Under the pieces are notes generated by a model that saw only the letters and a program-made list of their open reading frames with translations, made no database searches and was not told where the DNA came from. The position numbers were made by a program, and so were the translations under genes. Shown one piece after another: positions 8,191-18,307 of a DNA stretch of 64,000 bases. The stretch's first letter is position 1; every line of letters starts with the position of its first letter. Source of the stretch: an uncultured Desulfobacter sp. (GTDB lineage: Bacteria > Desulfobacterota > Desulfobacteria > Desulfobacterales > Desulfobacteraceae); the NCBI RefSeq assembly GCF_963666145.1, contig NZ_OY762614.1:3586501-3650500 (forward strand). The letters run 5' to 3'.

Positions 8191-11100
8191 TTGTGTGTGC
8201 CTTTGTTTTGGTCAAGCGCTGCAAGGCATTGCCTGAGTCGGCCGGCCAATGTTTTCACATAAGGGGTTTTCATGAAACTGTCATGGTTGCCGGGGAGCAT
8301 ATGCAGCTCAAACGGACCTTGTGCGTGTTTGCGCCAGGTCCTGTGGGTGCCTAAAAATCTGGACATGGCCCATTTGCCCTGGAAATAATTGATTTTTCCC
8401 GTGTATCCCCGGGGGCGGTACCCCACCAGTGCCCCAAGATGGTGTTGAAGCCCGCCGTCAAGGAATACGGCACGCAGGATCTCCAAACTGTCCGGCACGG
8501 CGGTTTTTTCATAATCCGGCTGCAGTCGTAACACCATAGACCGGATTTTTTGGTTCATTATACGGGCAAATTGATTGAATGAATACGGTGCCCCGATCAT
8601 GACCAGAAATTCTACCTCGGCACCCTGTTCTTTGAGCAGACAGGCGGTTTCATAGGCCATCAGTCCGCCGGCACTGTATCCGCCAAGCCTGTAAGGTCCG
8701 TTGGGGAATTGCTTTGAAATTTGATGTGTATACTGTCGGGCCAAGGTTTTGGCTGTCATTGCCCCGTCGTCATCTGTGGGCTGGATCATGAAAAAGGGCT
8801 GGTCTTTTCCCAGGTGGCCGGACAACTGGCGCAGCTTGACCAGATCGCCATAACCTGCGGTTATACAGAAAAAAGGTGGCTTGGTGCCGCCTGTTGTAAT
8901 GGGGATAATCATCGGTCGGTGGGCCGGGCCTGTGCGGCCTGACAACAGTTTGACCAACGTGTGTGGGGTGCTGTTGGCCGTAAGTTGTGAAAATAACAGG
9001 CGATGGGTGAACGTTTTTTCTATAAGGTTGATAAACCTCACGGCGGCAAGGGAATCCATGCCGTATTCAAAAAAGTCGTCGTGGGGGCCAAGTCTGATGG
9101 ACGTTTCATTCATAGCAGTGGAAAAAAGGGCGAGCAGTTGTTTTTCTGCTTTATTGGTCGGTTGCGTTTGGGATGTTGAGGCGCGTTTGATGGGGGTATC
9201 CATACGCTCTAACAGACGACGGTCTATTTTACCGCTCGGTGTATAGGGCATTTCGTCCATGGGGATGAATTGGGACGGGATCATGTAGTCGGGCAGGTGT
9301 TGTCCGGCAAACTGCCGGAGCTCTGCAGCCAGAGAATCCTCAGTAGGGGGCCTGAGGCTTGAAAAAAATGCCGCAAGGTATTTGCCCGATGATCGATCGG
9401 TTTTGGGTATCACAACAACCTGGGATATTTTGGGGTGGCGTGTAATCACCTTTTCAACCTCTTCGGGTTCAATCCGAAATCCCCTTATCTTCACCTGGTG
9501 GTCGAACCGGCCTAAAAACATCAGGGTCGTATCCGTTAAGAAACTGACCATGTCCCCGGTCCGGTAGAGCCGATCATGTCCGGAGTCGACTTTGAAGGGA
9601 TTGTCAATAAATTTTTCCCGGGTCAGTTCGGGCAGGTTCAGGTACCCCCGGGCCACGCCTGCACCGCCGATATACAATTGCCCGGGTACGCCAAGGGGGA
9701 TCGGTTCAAGATTTTCATCCAGGACATAGAGACTTGTATTGTCAATGGGGTGACCTATGGGCAGCTGGTCCGTGTCTTCATTCTTGCAAATGCAGGCCGA
9801 GGCACATACCGTGGCTTCGGTGGGGCCGTAGGCGTTGATGAACCGGCGTCCGTCTCCCCATTTTCTTAATAGCTTTGAAGGGCAGGGCTCTCCTGCAGTA
9901 ATCAGGGTGGTAAGGCAGGGCAGCGGCATTGGGTCCATAACGGCAAGGGCGGAGGGCGGCAATGTAACATGGGTGATGGTTTGGTGTTCAAGGGTGGAAA
10001 GCAGCGGGGGGCCCGGCATTAAATTGTCTTTTTCAGTCAAAATCAGGGTTGCCCCGGACGAAAGGGCGGTAAAAATTTCTGAGACAGAGGCATCAAAATT
10101 CATGGATGCAAATTGAAGCACACGGCTTTCATGGCTGATGTCAAATATTTTGTTCTGGGCCACCACAAGGTTTATAAGTCCGCCATGGGTGCACATGACC
10201 CCTTTGGGCCGGCCGGTTGTGCCTGACGTGTATATGACATAGGCCAGGCTGTGGGCATTCAAGGGCACGTTGTTCTTTTTAACCGTCTGTTTTTCAAATG
10301 GAAATTTGTCTAAGATAATAATATTGAGTGTTTTGTTATCGGCAAACGTTGATGCAAATTTATTCAGGGTTAAAATGGTTGACGTTCCCGAGTCCTTAAC
10401 CATGAATTGTATTCTCGCTCGGGGATAATCCGGGTCCAGGGGGACGTATGCCCCGCCTGCTTTTAAAATGGCCAGTATGCCCACCACCATGTCAATGGAT
10501 CTGTCAACATAGATGCCGACAATGGTTTCCGGGGCTTGAAGCAATGGGTTTAGATAAGATGCCAGACGTTCGGCTTTGTCGTTGAGATTGCCATAGGAAA
10601 TTTGCTGATTGCCCAGTTGAACAGCGGTGTGGTCCGGATAGGTTTCGGCTGCCTGCGCTACCTTTTGACAGATGGTTTTATATGGGGCGGGGCCGGTTTG
10701 CTCTCGCTGGTTGAATTCCACCAGAAGTTTGTGGGATTCCCGGTCCGGCATGAGGTTCAGTTGATTTAGGGGGCTGTTTGGATTATCCAGAAGCTGTTCG
10801 AGCATGTATTTTACCCGTTCCATTAAATATTCAATTTCATCGGATTTGTATGCGGCCAGGTTGTAATAAAATTCAAGTTTGACGCCGGTCTCTTTCTGGT
10901 ACTCCTTTATGGCCAGGGTTAAAGGCGTCTGTTCCCAGCCGTTGTGCATGGTATTGACCTCAAATCCGGTGCCGTTATAATCCATCACGTTGTAGTTGAA
11001 TTTTTCATAGGAGAGGCTCACATCAAAACGCTGATCCCGTCCGGCCCTTTTGATTTTTGTGGCCCGGTTGATCTCACCCAAGGGAAATCTTTGGTGGGGA

Positions 11101-12071
11101 AAGGATTCTTTTAGTTCGACCTTCAGCAGGTCAAAAAAGGTCTGAATATCAATATCCAGTCCAAAATCAAGGCAGACCGGCACTACATTGACAAAGGGTC
11201 CCATGGTTTCCATGAATTCAGGTGTCGCCCGGTTGAGCAAAGGCATTGAAAAAACAAATTGTTTGGTATCAGTGGTCCGCAGAAAATAGGTATACAAAAC
11301 AGCCGCCACTAGAAAAAAAACGTTTCCCTGAAGTTGCTTTGAGTATGCGATTAACCGGTAATAAAAATCAGGGGTCAGCCAGATATGAGAAAAGTCGCTG
11401 GGCGACGCTGTTTTCCCGTATACGGCTACGTATCGGCGGGGTATCATCGGCCTTGGAATGGTTTTAAATTTTTTAGACCAGTACGCGTTTGCCTGGTCGA
11501 ACGCATCCGAAGATCTGTAGGATTGATCATTGGAAATAAAATCAACATAGGACGGTTTGCGGCCGATCTTTCCAGTTCCCTTGATCAGGGCGTTATAGTT
11601 TTCAAGTAACTGCTGGCTTAGGAGGGCAAAACAGTACCCGTCCATTGTCAGGTGATGGGCACATATCGCATAATAAAAGTTTTCCTCGGATATTTTTAAA
11701 AGAAAATATCTGGACAGCTGGGCATCATAGATTTTAAAGGGTTTGCAAAATTCTTTTTTCCACCATTGCATGGCCGCTTTGTCCGGATTTGCCTGGTTTG
11801 AAAAATCTTTTAAGACCAGTTCCCGGGCTGTGTGGGAGAAACTAAGATGGGGAAGGGTTGCACCTCTGTGGAACACCATTCTAAAGGCATCATTCTCTTG
11901 GGTCATCCGGTTGTGGGCTTCAATGTATATGTCTGCATCAATATATCCGTTAATTTTGAAATTCCCGCCAATGTTATATAACGGCACCTCATTATGGATC
12001 ATTTGGGAAAGCCAGATCTCTTCTTGAATCAGGGAGAGGGGATAGACATTATCGCATGGTGTGGTCTGCAT
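8187..12071 (-). CDS. Single-module non-ribosomal peptide synthetase, C-A-T-TE
   Basis: A 1294-residue enzyme. In order: a condensation domain with HHLTMDG; an adenylation domain with YTSGTTGRPKG, NAYGPTE and C-terminal SGKIDRR (catalytic Lys); a thiolation domain with the phosphopantetheine serine in YGMDSLAA; and a type I thioesterase with nucleophile GYSAGG and terminal LPGNHDS. Aligning by eye to GrsA gives the nine-residue specificity code D-A-S-T-I-A-A-V-C, close to codes for large aromatic residues (Tyr/Phe). A lone module that starts with a C domain suggests condensation of an acyl or carrier-bound donor with one aromatic amino acid. The ATG at 12071 has an AAAGGA site and overlaps the upstream gene by 23 bases; a frame running 40 codons further upstream lies inside that gene and was not used. 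Confidence 0.93.
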   Translation of the reverse strand: MQTTPCDNVYPLSLIQEEIWLSQMIHNEVPLYNIGGNFKINGYIDADIYIEAHNRMTQENDAFRMVFHRGATLPHLSFSHTARELVLKDFSNQANPDKAAMQWWKKEFCKPFKIYDAQLSRYFLLKISEENFYYAICAHHLTMDGYCFALLSQQLLENYNALIKGTGKIGRKPSYVDFISNDQSYRSSDAFDQANAYWSKKFKTIPRPMIPRRYVAVYGKTASPSDFSHIWLTPDFYYRLIAYSKQLQGNVFFLVAAVLYTYFLRTTDTKQFVFSMPLLNRATPEFMETMGPFVNVVPVCLDFGLDIDIQTFFDLLKVELKESFPHQRFPLGEINRATKIKRAGRDQRFDVSLSYEKFNYNVMDYNGTGFEVNTMHNGWEQTPLTLAIKEYQKETGVKLEFYYNLAAYKSDEIEYLMERVKYMLEQLLDNPNSPLNQLNLMPDRESHKLLVEFNQREQTGPAPYKTICQKVAQAAETYPDHTAVQLGNQQISYGNLNDKAERLASYLNPLLQAPETIVGIYVDRSIDMVVGILAILKAGGAYVPLDPDYPRARIQFMVKDSGTSTILTLNKFASTFADNKTLNIIILDKFPFEKQTVKKNNVPLNAHSLAYVIYTSGTTGRPKGVMCTHGGLINLVVAQNKIFDISHESRVLQFASMNFDASVSEIFTALSSGATLILTEKDNLMPGPPLLSTLEHQTITHVTLPPSALAVMDPMPLPCLTTLITAGEPCPSKLLRKWGDGRRFINAYGPTEATVCASACICKNEDTDQLPIGHPIDNTSLYVLDENLEPIPLGVPGQLYIGGAGVARGYLNLPELTREKFIDNPFKVDSGHDRLYRTGDMVSFLTDTTLMFLGRFDHQVKIRGFRIEPEEVEKVITRHPKISQVVVIPKTDRSSGKYLAAFFSSLRPPTEDSLAAELRQFAGQHLPDYMIPSQFIPMDEMPYTPSGKIDRRLLERMDTPIKRASTSQTQPTNKAEKQLLALFSTAMNETSIRLGPHDDFFEYGMDSLAAVRFINLIEKTFTHRLLFSQLTANSTPHTLVKLLSGRTGPAHRPMIIPITTGGTKPPFFCITAGYGDLVKLRQLSGHLGKDQPFFMIQPTDDDGAMTAKTLARQYTHQISKQFPNGPYRLGGYSAGGLMAYETACLLKEQGAEVEFLVMIGAPYSFNQFARIMNQKIRSMVLRLQPDYEKTAVPDSLEILRAVFLDGGLQHHLGALVGYRPRGYTGKINYFQGKWAMSRFLGTHRTWRKHAQGPFELHMLPGNHDSFMKTPYVKTLAGRLRQCLAALDQNKGTHK

Positions 12072-13104
12072 TTTTGAGTCCTTTGAGCATCTTACGTATC
12101 GGTGTTTTATCCAACCATAGATAAAACAGTCCGGGAGAGGTATTTGAAATAAACATGGCTGCGTGCATGATGATGGCCGCATTGAGGGCAAACTGGGCAG
12201 AAACGCCGTAAAACGAGAGAACCATTACCGTGGCTGCATGATACGGGCCTATATTTGCCGGTGCCGGAATACCCATGGAAAAGGCCTGGGCCAGAAGAAT
12301 TAAAAAGGACGGTAGCATTCCCTCAAATTCAATCCCTGTTGCCTTGAGCAAGATAAACACGTTCACTGCGCAAAGCAGCCAGAAAATAAGGCCCAACAAA
12401 AGCCCCAAACAGATATATCCGGGGAAGTTGAGGCATATCAATCCCTGGCGGAATCGGCCGACCGCTTTTTTTGTGCCGGGCTTGAACCGACCGGGTACCG
12501 GTAAAATCAAAAGCTGCACAAGTTTGTCCATGGCTTTGGAATTGTGGGTAAACCCAAGCAGCATCATGACAAGAAATGTGAGTACAACACCGGCTGTTCC
12601 GAGGGTCTTAAGGATGGATTTAAAGTATTCATCGCCTGTATGGGGGATGTTCCGCATAAGCAGCGTTAAAAGTCCGAGAAAAATCAGCATGATGCTGTCA
12701 AATATTCTGACCAGCGTGACGGTCCCAAGGGCAGTAAAAAAGCTTTCATTTTCTTTTTTCCCGATAAGAAATGCCTGAATCAGGCCGCCCGCCCTTGCCG
12801 GGATAACCATATTGACAAGCCCCCCGGCAAATAATGAGAGGCATATGTTGAAATATGAGAACTTTAAGTTCATGGGCTTGAAAATCATGGCCCATTTAAA
12901 CACCCGAAAATACAGAATCAAGATGTTAAATCCAAAAGACAAGCCGATCAAAGGCCAGTCAATCTGGTGAAATACCTTTGACATGGCTGAAAAATCGTAT
13001 CGCAAAAAGGCATAAACGATCACTCCGGACAACATGAAAGGCCAGAGCCAGGCAAGTTTTATTTTTGAGACTTTGCCTTGTTTATTAAATAAATTTTCCT
13101 GCAT
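12049..13104 (-). CDS. Flippase-like membrane protein (LPG synthase TM-region / UPF0104 family)
   Basis: A 351-residue integral membrane protein with about eight hydrophobic segments and a basic amphipathic start. The pattern, including the GGLVNMVIPARAGGLIQAFL segment and conserved LARAFSMGIPAPANIGPYHA-like motif near residue 275, fits the membrane half of lysyl-phosphatidylglycerol synthases and related flippase-like proteins often found beside glycolipid genes. There is no aminoacyl-transferase domain. It is the first gene of the flippase-NRPS-glycosyltransferase unit, and its 3' end overlaps the NRPS start. A role moving the glycosylated product or a lipid carrier across the inner membrane is inferred. 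Confidence 0.8.
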   Translation of the reverse strand: MQENLFNKQGKVSKIKLAWLWPFMLSGVIVYAFLRYDFSAMSKVFHQIDWPLIGLSFGFNILILYFRVFKWAMIFKPMNLKFSYFNICLSLFAGGLVNMVIPARAGGLIQAFLIGKKENESFFTALGTVTLVRIFDSIMLIFLGLLTLLMRNIPHTGDEYFKSILKTLGTAGVVLTFLVMMLLGFTHNSKAMDKLVQLLILPVPGRFKPGTKKAVGRFRQGLICLNFPGYICLGLLLGLIFWLLCAVNVFILLKATGIEFEGMLPSFLILLAQAFSMGIPAPANIGPYHAATVMVLSFYGVSAQFALNAAIIMHAAMFISNTSPGLFYLWLDKTPIRKMLKGLKNADHTMR

Positions 13105-13453
13105 GATCTGTCATATCCCCATTTGAGGGATTCGGGATTTTAAAATAGCCCGGTTCATCTTTATTTCAATGTATGATACAATTCGCGTCGTTTGGTGTTC
13201 CTGAATCGTTTTATAATATTGTCCGCAACAAAGATCGAAACGGCCTCTTTTTTGAGGCTCTTTGTAAAAAATTAGTTTGGACGTCGCATTAAGCGTTCCA
13301 ACCGAAAGCGGTCATTTTAGTATATCACAAACGTATTAAAGCGAATTCTACGATAACAGGAAGTAAGCCGTCAACTGATCGTCTGTAATTTCGTAAAAAA
13401 GTGTTTCGATTGAGCGCGGCTGGGTCGGGTTATGTTCAATTTTAGAGGTGGAA
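13105..13453. other. Intergenic region between divergent flippase and patatin genes
   Basis: About 350 bases with no convincing gene. It must hold the promoters of both divergent units. A small hairpin, GCCTC-TTTTTT-GAGGC, lies at about 13242-13257. No clear -35/-10 pair or known regulatory motif was identified. Confidence 0.5.
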
Positions 13454-15232
13454 ATGGAGAATTATCAGGATCAGATTGTTGAATTGCTGAAAGCCGGAGT
13501 GGAATTCCAGCGGCTTTCCGACGCGATTTTAACTGCGCTGGTTGAGCGACTTCAGATTAAGGATGTGGCTGCCGGTACGCATGTTATCGCTGAAGGAGAG
13601 CATGATCGGTCGATGTTTCTCCTGGTTTCCGGCCGACTGCGGGTCACCCGGCAGGGCACGGACGGCAATCTTATGTTGTATAATGAGATTTTGCCCGGTG
13701 AAATCGTAGGCGAACTGGGCGTCATACTGGATCAGCCCAGGACTGCTGATATTACCGCATTAAGGCGTTCTGTCCTCGGGATTCTTTCACAACAGGATTT
13801 TGAGCAGTTGCTGAAAAAATTTCCGGTGGAAATTAATCGGGTCTTTTCCCAGGCCATCTATAACCATCTGCGCCACTCCCGACGGATAAAAAGCCAGAAA
13901 CGGGCCCAGGCGTTTATTGTTATTCCGATTTCAGGCCAGGTTGATACCGGCAGGGTGGCGCATAATTTAGCCCAGGCATTTTCTGTTCTGGGCAAGGCCC
14001 TGCATGTTGTTCTGGATGGTCGCAATCCAGATCATCATTTTAATATTGATCGTATGGAAGCGGAAAACGAGTTTTTGATCTATCAGGCCACCTCATCCGA
14101 TGCCGGATTGGTGGCGGAGGTGATTGCGTACGTCGATCAGATTTTGTTTGTTGCGCAATCGGGGACCGAGAAAAAGCTTTCCAGGGTGGAGGTTGAACTG
14201 GCAGATGAACCCGGCGTCAAACTGATGAGAAAACACCTGATCGTTCTTCATCCTGAAAAAACAAATTACTGTGAGGATAAATTGTCGTGGCAAGGCCCGA
14301 GAGATGTGGAGCGTGTATACCCGGCAACGCCTGATGATTTATCCGATTACCAGCGAATTGCCCGGTTGCTGGTGGGTAAAGCGGTGGGAGTTGTGCTGGG
14401 CGGCGGTGGTGCCAGGGGATTTGCGCATCTGGGGGCACTAAAGGCGTTCGAGGAAAAAGGCATCCCGGTTGATCTGATTGGCGGTAACAGCATGGGGGCC
14501 TTGATCGGCGCATCCTATGTATTTGGCATTCCTTTAAAGTCAATTCACACGACAATCCAGAATTCGGCAAAAGGCTTAATCCGGCCTGATCTGCCTGTGG
14601 TGTCAATTTTTTCCAGCAAGAATTTTGAAAAGGCCCTCAGGGGGGTTTTTGGTGATGTCGAGGTTCAGTGTTTGTGGACAACTTATTTTTCGGCCGCCTG
14701 CAATCTGAGCCGTGCCGATACTGCGGTCATGGATGTCGGCCCCCTCTGGCAGGCCGTTCTGGCCAGCAATTCACCGGCAGGGCTGTTTCCTCCTGTTATC
14801 AGAAACGGGGAGTTGATGGTGGACGGTGCCATTTTAGAAAATGTGCCGGTCCAGGCCATGCGCGGACGGCTGGGAACCGCCCTGGAACGACGCCGGGGAA
14901 ATGGAACTATTATCGCCCTGGATGTCGATGTCAAAGAGAACCTGACGGTTGATCCAAAAATTACGTCGCTTAAAAACTGGGATGTGATCAGGGGACGGTT
15001 GGACAAAAAGGCAGCTCCGGTACCCGGCCTGAAAAGAATTCTGTCCTATGCCAATCAGATGGGGGGCCTGGCACAACGCAGGCGGATCATGTCCCTGGCA
15101 GATCATTACCTCGAACTGCCGGTGTCCCATTTCCCCATGACTGCCTACCCCAAAGCCGAGGAAATCATTGACATCGGATATGAGCACACCCTTGGAAAAA
15201 TCCAGGAATTACAACTCACCGCCATCAGCTGA
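13454..15232 (+). CDS. Cyclic-nucleotide-binding domain / patatin-like phospholipase
   Basis: A 592-residue protein. The N-terminal 130 residues form a cNMP-binding/Crp-like beta-roll (GTHVIAEGEHDRSMFLLVSG, then GEIVGELGVILDQPRTADI). A middle region without a clear family follows. From about residue 310 comes a patatin domain with oxyanion loop GGGGARGFAHLGAL, nucleophile Ser in GGNSMGALIG and catalytic Asp in DGAILENVP. This is the layout of bacterial NTE/RssA-like lipid hydrolases, where a regulatory domain controls a lysophospholipase. ATG 13454 follows AGAGG; a GTG six bases upstream overlaps that site and was rejected. The gene is convergent with the HDOD-GGDEF gene. Confidence 0.9.
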   Translation: MENYQDQIVELLKAGVEFQRLSDAILTALVERLQIKDVAAGTHVIAEGEHDRSMFLLVSGRLRVTRQGTDGNLMLYNEILPGEIVGELGVILDQPRTADITALRRSVLGILSQQDFEQLLKKFPVEINRVFSQAIYNHLRHSRRIKSQKRAQAFIVIPISGQVDTGRVAHNLAQAFSVLGKALHVVLDGRNPDHHFNIDRMEAENEFLIYQATSSDAGLVAEVIAYVDQILFVAQSGTEKKLSRVEVELADEPGVKLMRKHLIVLHPEKTNYCEDKLSWQGPRDVERVYPATPDDLSDYQRIARLLVGKAVGVVLGGGGARGFAHLGALKAFEEKGIPVDLIGGNSMGALIGASYVFGIPLKSIHTTIQNSAKGLIRPDLPVVSIFSSKNFEKALRGVFGDVEVQCLWTTYFSAACNLSRADTAVMDVGPLWQAVLASNSPAGLFPPVIRNGELMVDGAILENVPVQAMRGRLGTALERRRGNGTIIALDVDVKENLTVDPKITSLKNWDVIRGRLDKKAAPVPGLKRILSYANQMGGLAQRRRIMSLADHYLELPVSHFPMTAYPKAEEIIDIGYEHTLGKIQELQLTAIS

Positions 15233-15270
15233 CCGGGCCTATCCGTTTCGCACCTATCAGGGGGTTAGTC

Positions 15271-17259
15271 TTATCCTGAAACCACGCGATTTCGACCTGT
15301 CTCCTTTGCTTTGTAAAGGGCTTTATCCGCCCTTGACACCAGCGTGTCGCGACGTTTTGTATTATTTTCAAGATTGCTGATGCCGATACTTACGGTCAAG
15401 CCAAGCCCTTGAAAACGGTCAGAAAGCAAATGGCCCAGATGTTCAATCTCCTTTCGAATACGTTCGGCATACATAATTGCTTTGGCAGGGTCCGTGTCAT
15501 TCAGGATAACGATAAATTCCTCTCCACCATACCGGCCGACATGGTCCGTGGGGCGCGACATTTTCTTTAAGGTCTTTGCGATCAGTTTAAGGACATTGTC
15601 CCCTTCCTGGTGTCCGAACATATCGTTAAATTTTTTAAAATGATCCACATCGATCATGGCAACACACAGCGCCCTATTTTCGTTGACTGCGCTTAGAAAA
15701 GATTTTTCCAGCAATTCGTCAATGGCCATTCTGTTCAACAACCCGGTCATTCCGTCATGCAGAGAGGCAGACCTTGCCTTTTTATAGGTTGACGCATTTT
15801 CTAAGGCTCGCCCAAGTTCATTGGCCACAATTGCAATGGATGAAAACAGGCCGGACTTAATTTTTTTACCCGAATCGACATGATCCATCCCCAGAAGTCC
15901 GATCACCTTATCATGGCTGCAAAAAGGGACAACAAGCATCTGGGAAACGGTAAATTTTTCCAGCACCTCTTTTTCGCCCGGTTGCGTACCGTTGATGACG
16001 ACCGGCGTTTTATTTCTCAGACATTGTAGAAAACCGTTATCCGCGTTATCCATGGAGATATAATGGGACGCCAACTGGTCTGAAAACCGGTCCTGTTTCA
16101 GACACTTGACCACCTGAAGTCGCCTCAGGGGAGACTCGGCCTTTAGAATATAGACCCGATCAAAACCAAAATCCTGACAAATGGCTTTTAAGGTCGCCGA
16201 TAATATTTTCTGGGGCTCCAGACTGCTGTGGGGTGCAAGAATACTCGCCGTCACAGATCGCGTTTGCTCATGGACGTCTTGGTCTGTTGGTGAAAAAGAG
16301 CCCGAGTTGATGGCGCTTAATTTTAAATTGGCCTTGAGAAGACTGGCCCGGTACTGATCTGGAGAAGGAAATTCAAATCCGTAAAATTCGGCTGTGTTTT
16401 CAATCTCTTCATCCATTTTTTGAATGATGGCTTCAAAGTCTATGTGGTCAAGTTGAATCTCTTTTTCGATTTCGGGGTGAAGGGTTAAAGGGAAGATGAG
16501 ATCAACAGAGCCCATGCCCTGGGTCCAGGCCAAAAAATCAGCCAGGCAGACAATGCTGATGAACTGGACGTCTTCCTTGCAAAGATCCAGGTGGCTGAAA
16601 CAACGGTGGTGGTATTGTATGGCCAGGCAAAGTTTTGGGGGGAATCCCCAGCGATGTGCGTAATACGCACCCAGGTCATCGTGCCCGATCCCTATGATCT
16701 GCCTTTCTTCTTCAACCAGGGTGCCGGTGCCGTTGATAGCATTTTTGCAAAAATCAGCATAATTCACCCGGCCGGTCCGGTCCAGAACGATTCTGCCAAA
16801 GTCATGGAGCAACCCGGCGGTATATGCATCCCCAGGGTTGGGATATCCTATCTGTTCTGCGATGGTTTGACTCAGACTTGCCACACACAAGCAGTGACGC
16901 CAGAAAAATGTCCTGTCAAATTGTTTTTTACGGCCGGACTTGACCATTGTTTCAAAGAACGTTACACCCAGACAAATTTTTTTAATTTCATCAATTCCCA
17001 GGAACAATACCGCATCTGAAATGGCCGAGACCTTGGATCTTAGATTGAAATAAGCAGAATTTACAATACTCAGTATTTTTACGGTGATACCCGGGTCTGT
17101 TTCAACAAGCTTTGCGACATCTTCAATGGCGGCGTCAGGATCCTTGCATACGATGAGCATTTTCGCCATGACTTGGGCAAACCCCGGCAGTTCCTTGTCC
17201 TCTCTTTTAAGGACTTTTTTGATATCAGAACTACTAGGGAGGCTCAGGGTGTTGTCCAT
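15271..17259 (-). CDS. HDOD-GAF-GGDEF diguanylate cyclase
   Basis: A 662-residue signalling protein. Residues about 20-220 form an HDOD domain (LLHDFGRIVLDR region); about 335-490 a GAF-like domain (LVVPFCSHDKVIGLLGMDHV); and the C-terminal 165 residues a GGDEF domain beginning DGMTGLLNR. The active-site loop is GGEEF, consistent with active synthesis of cyclic di-GMP, and an RPTD sequence five residues before it matches the RxxD inhibitory site for product feedback. No membrane segment is evident. It stands alone and convergent with the cNMP/patatin gene. The input signal is unknown. Confidence 0.9.
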   Translation of the reverse strand: MDNTLSLPSSSDIKKVLKREDKELPGFAQVMAKMLIVCKDPDAAIEDVAKLVETDPGITVKILSIVNSAYFNLRSKVSAISDAVLFLGIDEIKKICLGVTFFETMVKSGRKKQFDRTFFWRHCLCVASLSQTIAEQIGYPNPGDAYTAGLLHDFGRIVLDRTGRVNYADFCKNAINGTGTLVEEERQIIGIGHDDLGAYYAHRWGFPPKLCLAIQYHHRCFSHLDLCKEDVQFISIVCLADFLAWTQGMGSVDLIFPLTLHPEIEKEIQLDHIDFEAIIQKMDEEIENTAEFYGFEFPSPDQYRASLLKANLKLSAINSGSFSPTDQDVHEQTRSVTASILAPHSSLEPQKILSATLKAICQDFGFDRVYILKAESPLRRLQVVKCLKQDRFSDQLASHYISMDNADNGFLQCLRNKTPVVINGTQPGEKEVLEKFTVSQMLVVPFCSHDKVIGLLGMDHVDSGKKIKSGLFSSIAIVANELGRALENASTYKKARSASLHDGMTGLLNRMAIDELLEKSFLSAVNENRALCVAMIDVDHFKKFNDMFGHQEGDNVLKLIAKTLKKMSRPTDHVGRYGGEEFIVILNDTDPAKAIMYAERIRKEIEHLGHLLSDRFQGLGLTVSIGISNLENNTKRRDTLVSRADKALYKAKETGRNRVVSG

Positions 17260-17668
17260 TATAAAAAATTATCCTAGAAAACCAAGAAATTTGGGATTGA
17301 ACTTATTGTCAGTCTATCATCACCGTAATTATTATCATTTTCCTCCTAAAGTGTACAGGTCAACTTTATTATTAAATCTTGATCAACGGCCGACAAATAG
17401 GATTGTGTGCTCCGGCCGGTTTTTAACAGAAGAGTTTTTGACTTATAAAGTTTGTTTAGTATGATTTTTTATTTGAATCAAGGGTGTAGAATTTGTGACC
17501 ATTGAATTCATTGGAGAAGTAGGAAATTTGGGGGGGCAGAAAGCAATAATGTTCACCCGGGGCAAAGCAAGAGATTCAAGTGGGTAGATGCATATAGGCG
17601 TGTTCGCAACACAGCATACCCAGCATTTTACTAGGTCATAAATGACGGTTACCAACAGGCGTTCAACA
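17260..17668. other. Intergenic region upstream of the HDOD-GGDEF gene
   Basis: About 409 bases between the HDOD-GGDEF start and the hydrogenase protease stop. No gene-like frame with a ribosome site was found. A short palindrome GTGTT-CGC-AACAC lies near 17599-17611. Nothing else is recognised. Confidence 0.45.
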
Positions 17669-18151
17669 TTACGCGGTGTCGGAGGAGGCAAGGATTTCGT
17701 TAATATGTTTTCGAATAATGTTCAAATAATCGGGGAATGCGGCAGCCAGCGTCGGGGTCAGCTCCGTTCCCCAGTCAATGGTGGCCGGTTCAATGCCCAC
17801 CACTCTGAGATAGGGCCTGTGGCCTCTCATTTCAGCCATACCTAAAGAATCCAGCAGATCAATGTCGTGCAAGGAGAGTATCTGCTTTTTATCTTTTCTC
17901 AGCTGGTCCTCTTCCAGAGAAAAAATGGTGCCTGGGGGTTGGTTGGCCCGGACAATGTCCAGAACTATAATGTTTTCATACCCTTCAAACAGGTAAAAGA
18001 TGTCCTGGGTAAACGTCCCGCCGTCGATGAAATCCACATCCGCATCTTTCCATGCATCTTTTTCCTTCCAGAATTCATTGATGGCATGGACGCCGATGCC
18101 TTCGTCCTGCATGAGGATGTTCCCTACGCCTATCACCAGTAATTTTTTCAT
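17669..18151 (-). CDS. hysD: Hydrogenase maturation endopeptidase (HyaD/HysD type)
   Basis: A 160-residue nickel-dependent protease of the HyaD/HybD family. It removes the C-terminal tail of a hydrogenase large subunit after the Ni-Fe centre is inserted. It has the family start LVIGVGNILMQDEGIGVH, with the metal-binding Glu in DEG, and VLDIVRA with the second acidic ligand. The ATG at 18151 fits the family N-terminus; an in-frame ATG at 18172 adds seven residues without support. It lies downstream of hysA on the same strand but beyond a strong hairpin terminator. Its expected substrate is HysA, which has a 16-residue tail after His487. Confidence 0.9.
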   Translation of the reverse strand: MKKLLVIGVGNILMQDEGIGVHAINEFWKEKDAWKDADVDFIDGGTFTQDIFYLFEGYENIIVLDIVRANQPPGTIFSLEEDQLRKDKKQILSLHDIDLLDSLGMAEMRGHRPYLRVVGIEPATIDWGTELTPTLAAAFPDYLNIIRKHINEILASSDTA

Positions 18152-18265
18152 GGTTTGATTTCCGATTCGCATATAACAGCCACGAGATGGCCTGATGTGT
18201 TGTGGCGCTTTAAGCTCACAACGAATGTTGACGTATCTTTGATTAAGTTACACAGACTTCATCAT

Positions 18266-18307
18266 AAAAACAATAGGGAGGCTGTAAATCGCCTCCCTAT
18301 TGTTTTT
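18266..18307 (-). terminator. Hairpin terminator between hysA and the maturation protease
   Basis: A perfect 17-base inverted repeat (18266-18282 and 18291-18307) around an 8-base loop, with a core of AATAGGGAGGC and an A-run/T-run at the outer ends. On the minus strand this gives a GC-rich stem followed by U residues, a classic rho-independent terminator. It lies 34 bases after the true hysA stop, so hysBA transcripts should end here and the protease gene may need readthrough or its own promoter. Confidence 0.85.

Noticed and set aside
12072..12191. N-terminal 40-codon extension of the NRPS
   Set aside because: It lies inside the flippase-like gene, contains no C-domain sequence, and a good ribosome site precedes the ATG at 12071.
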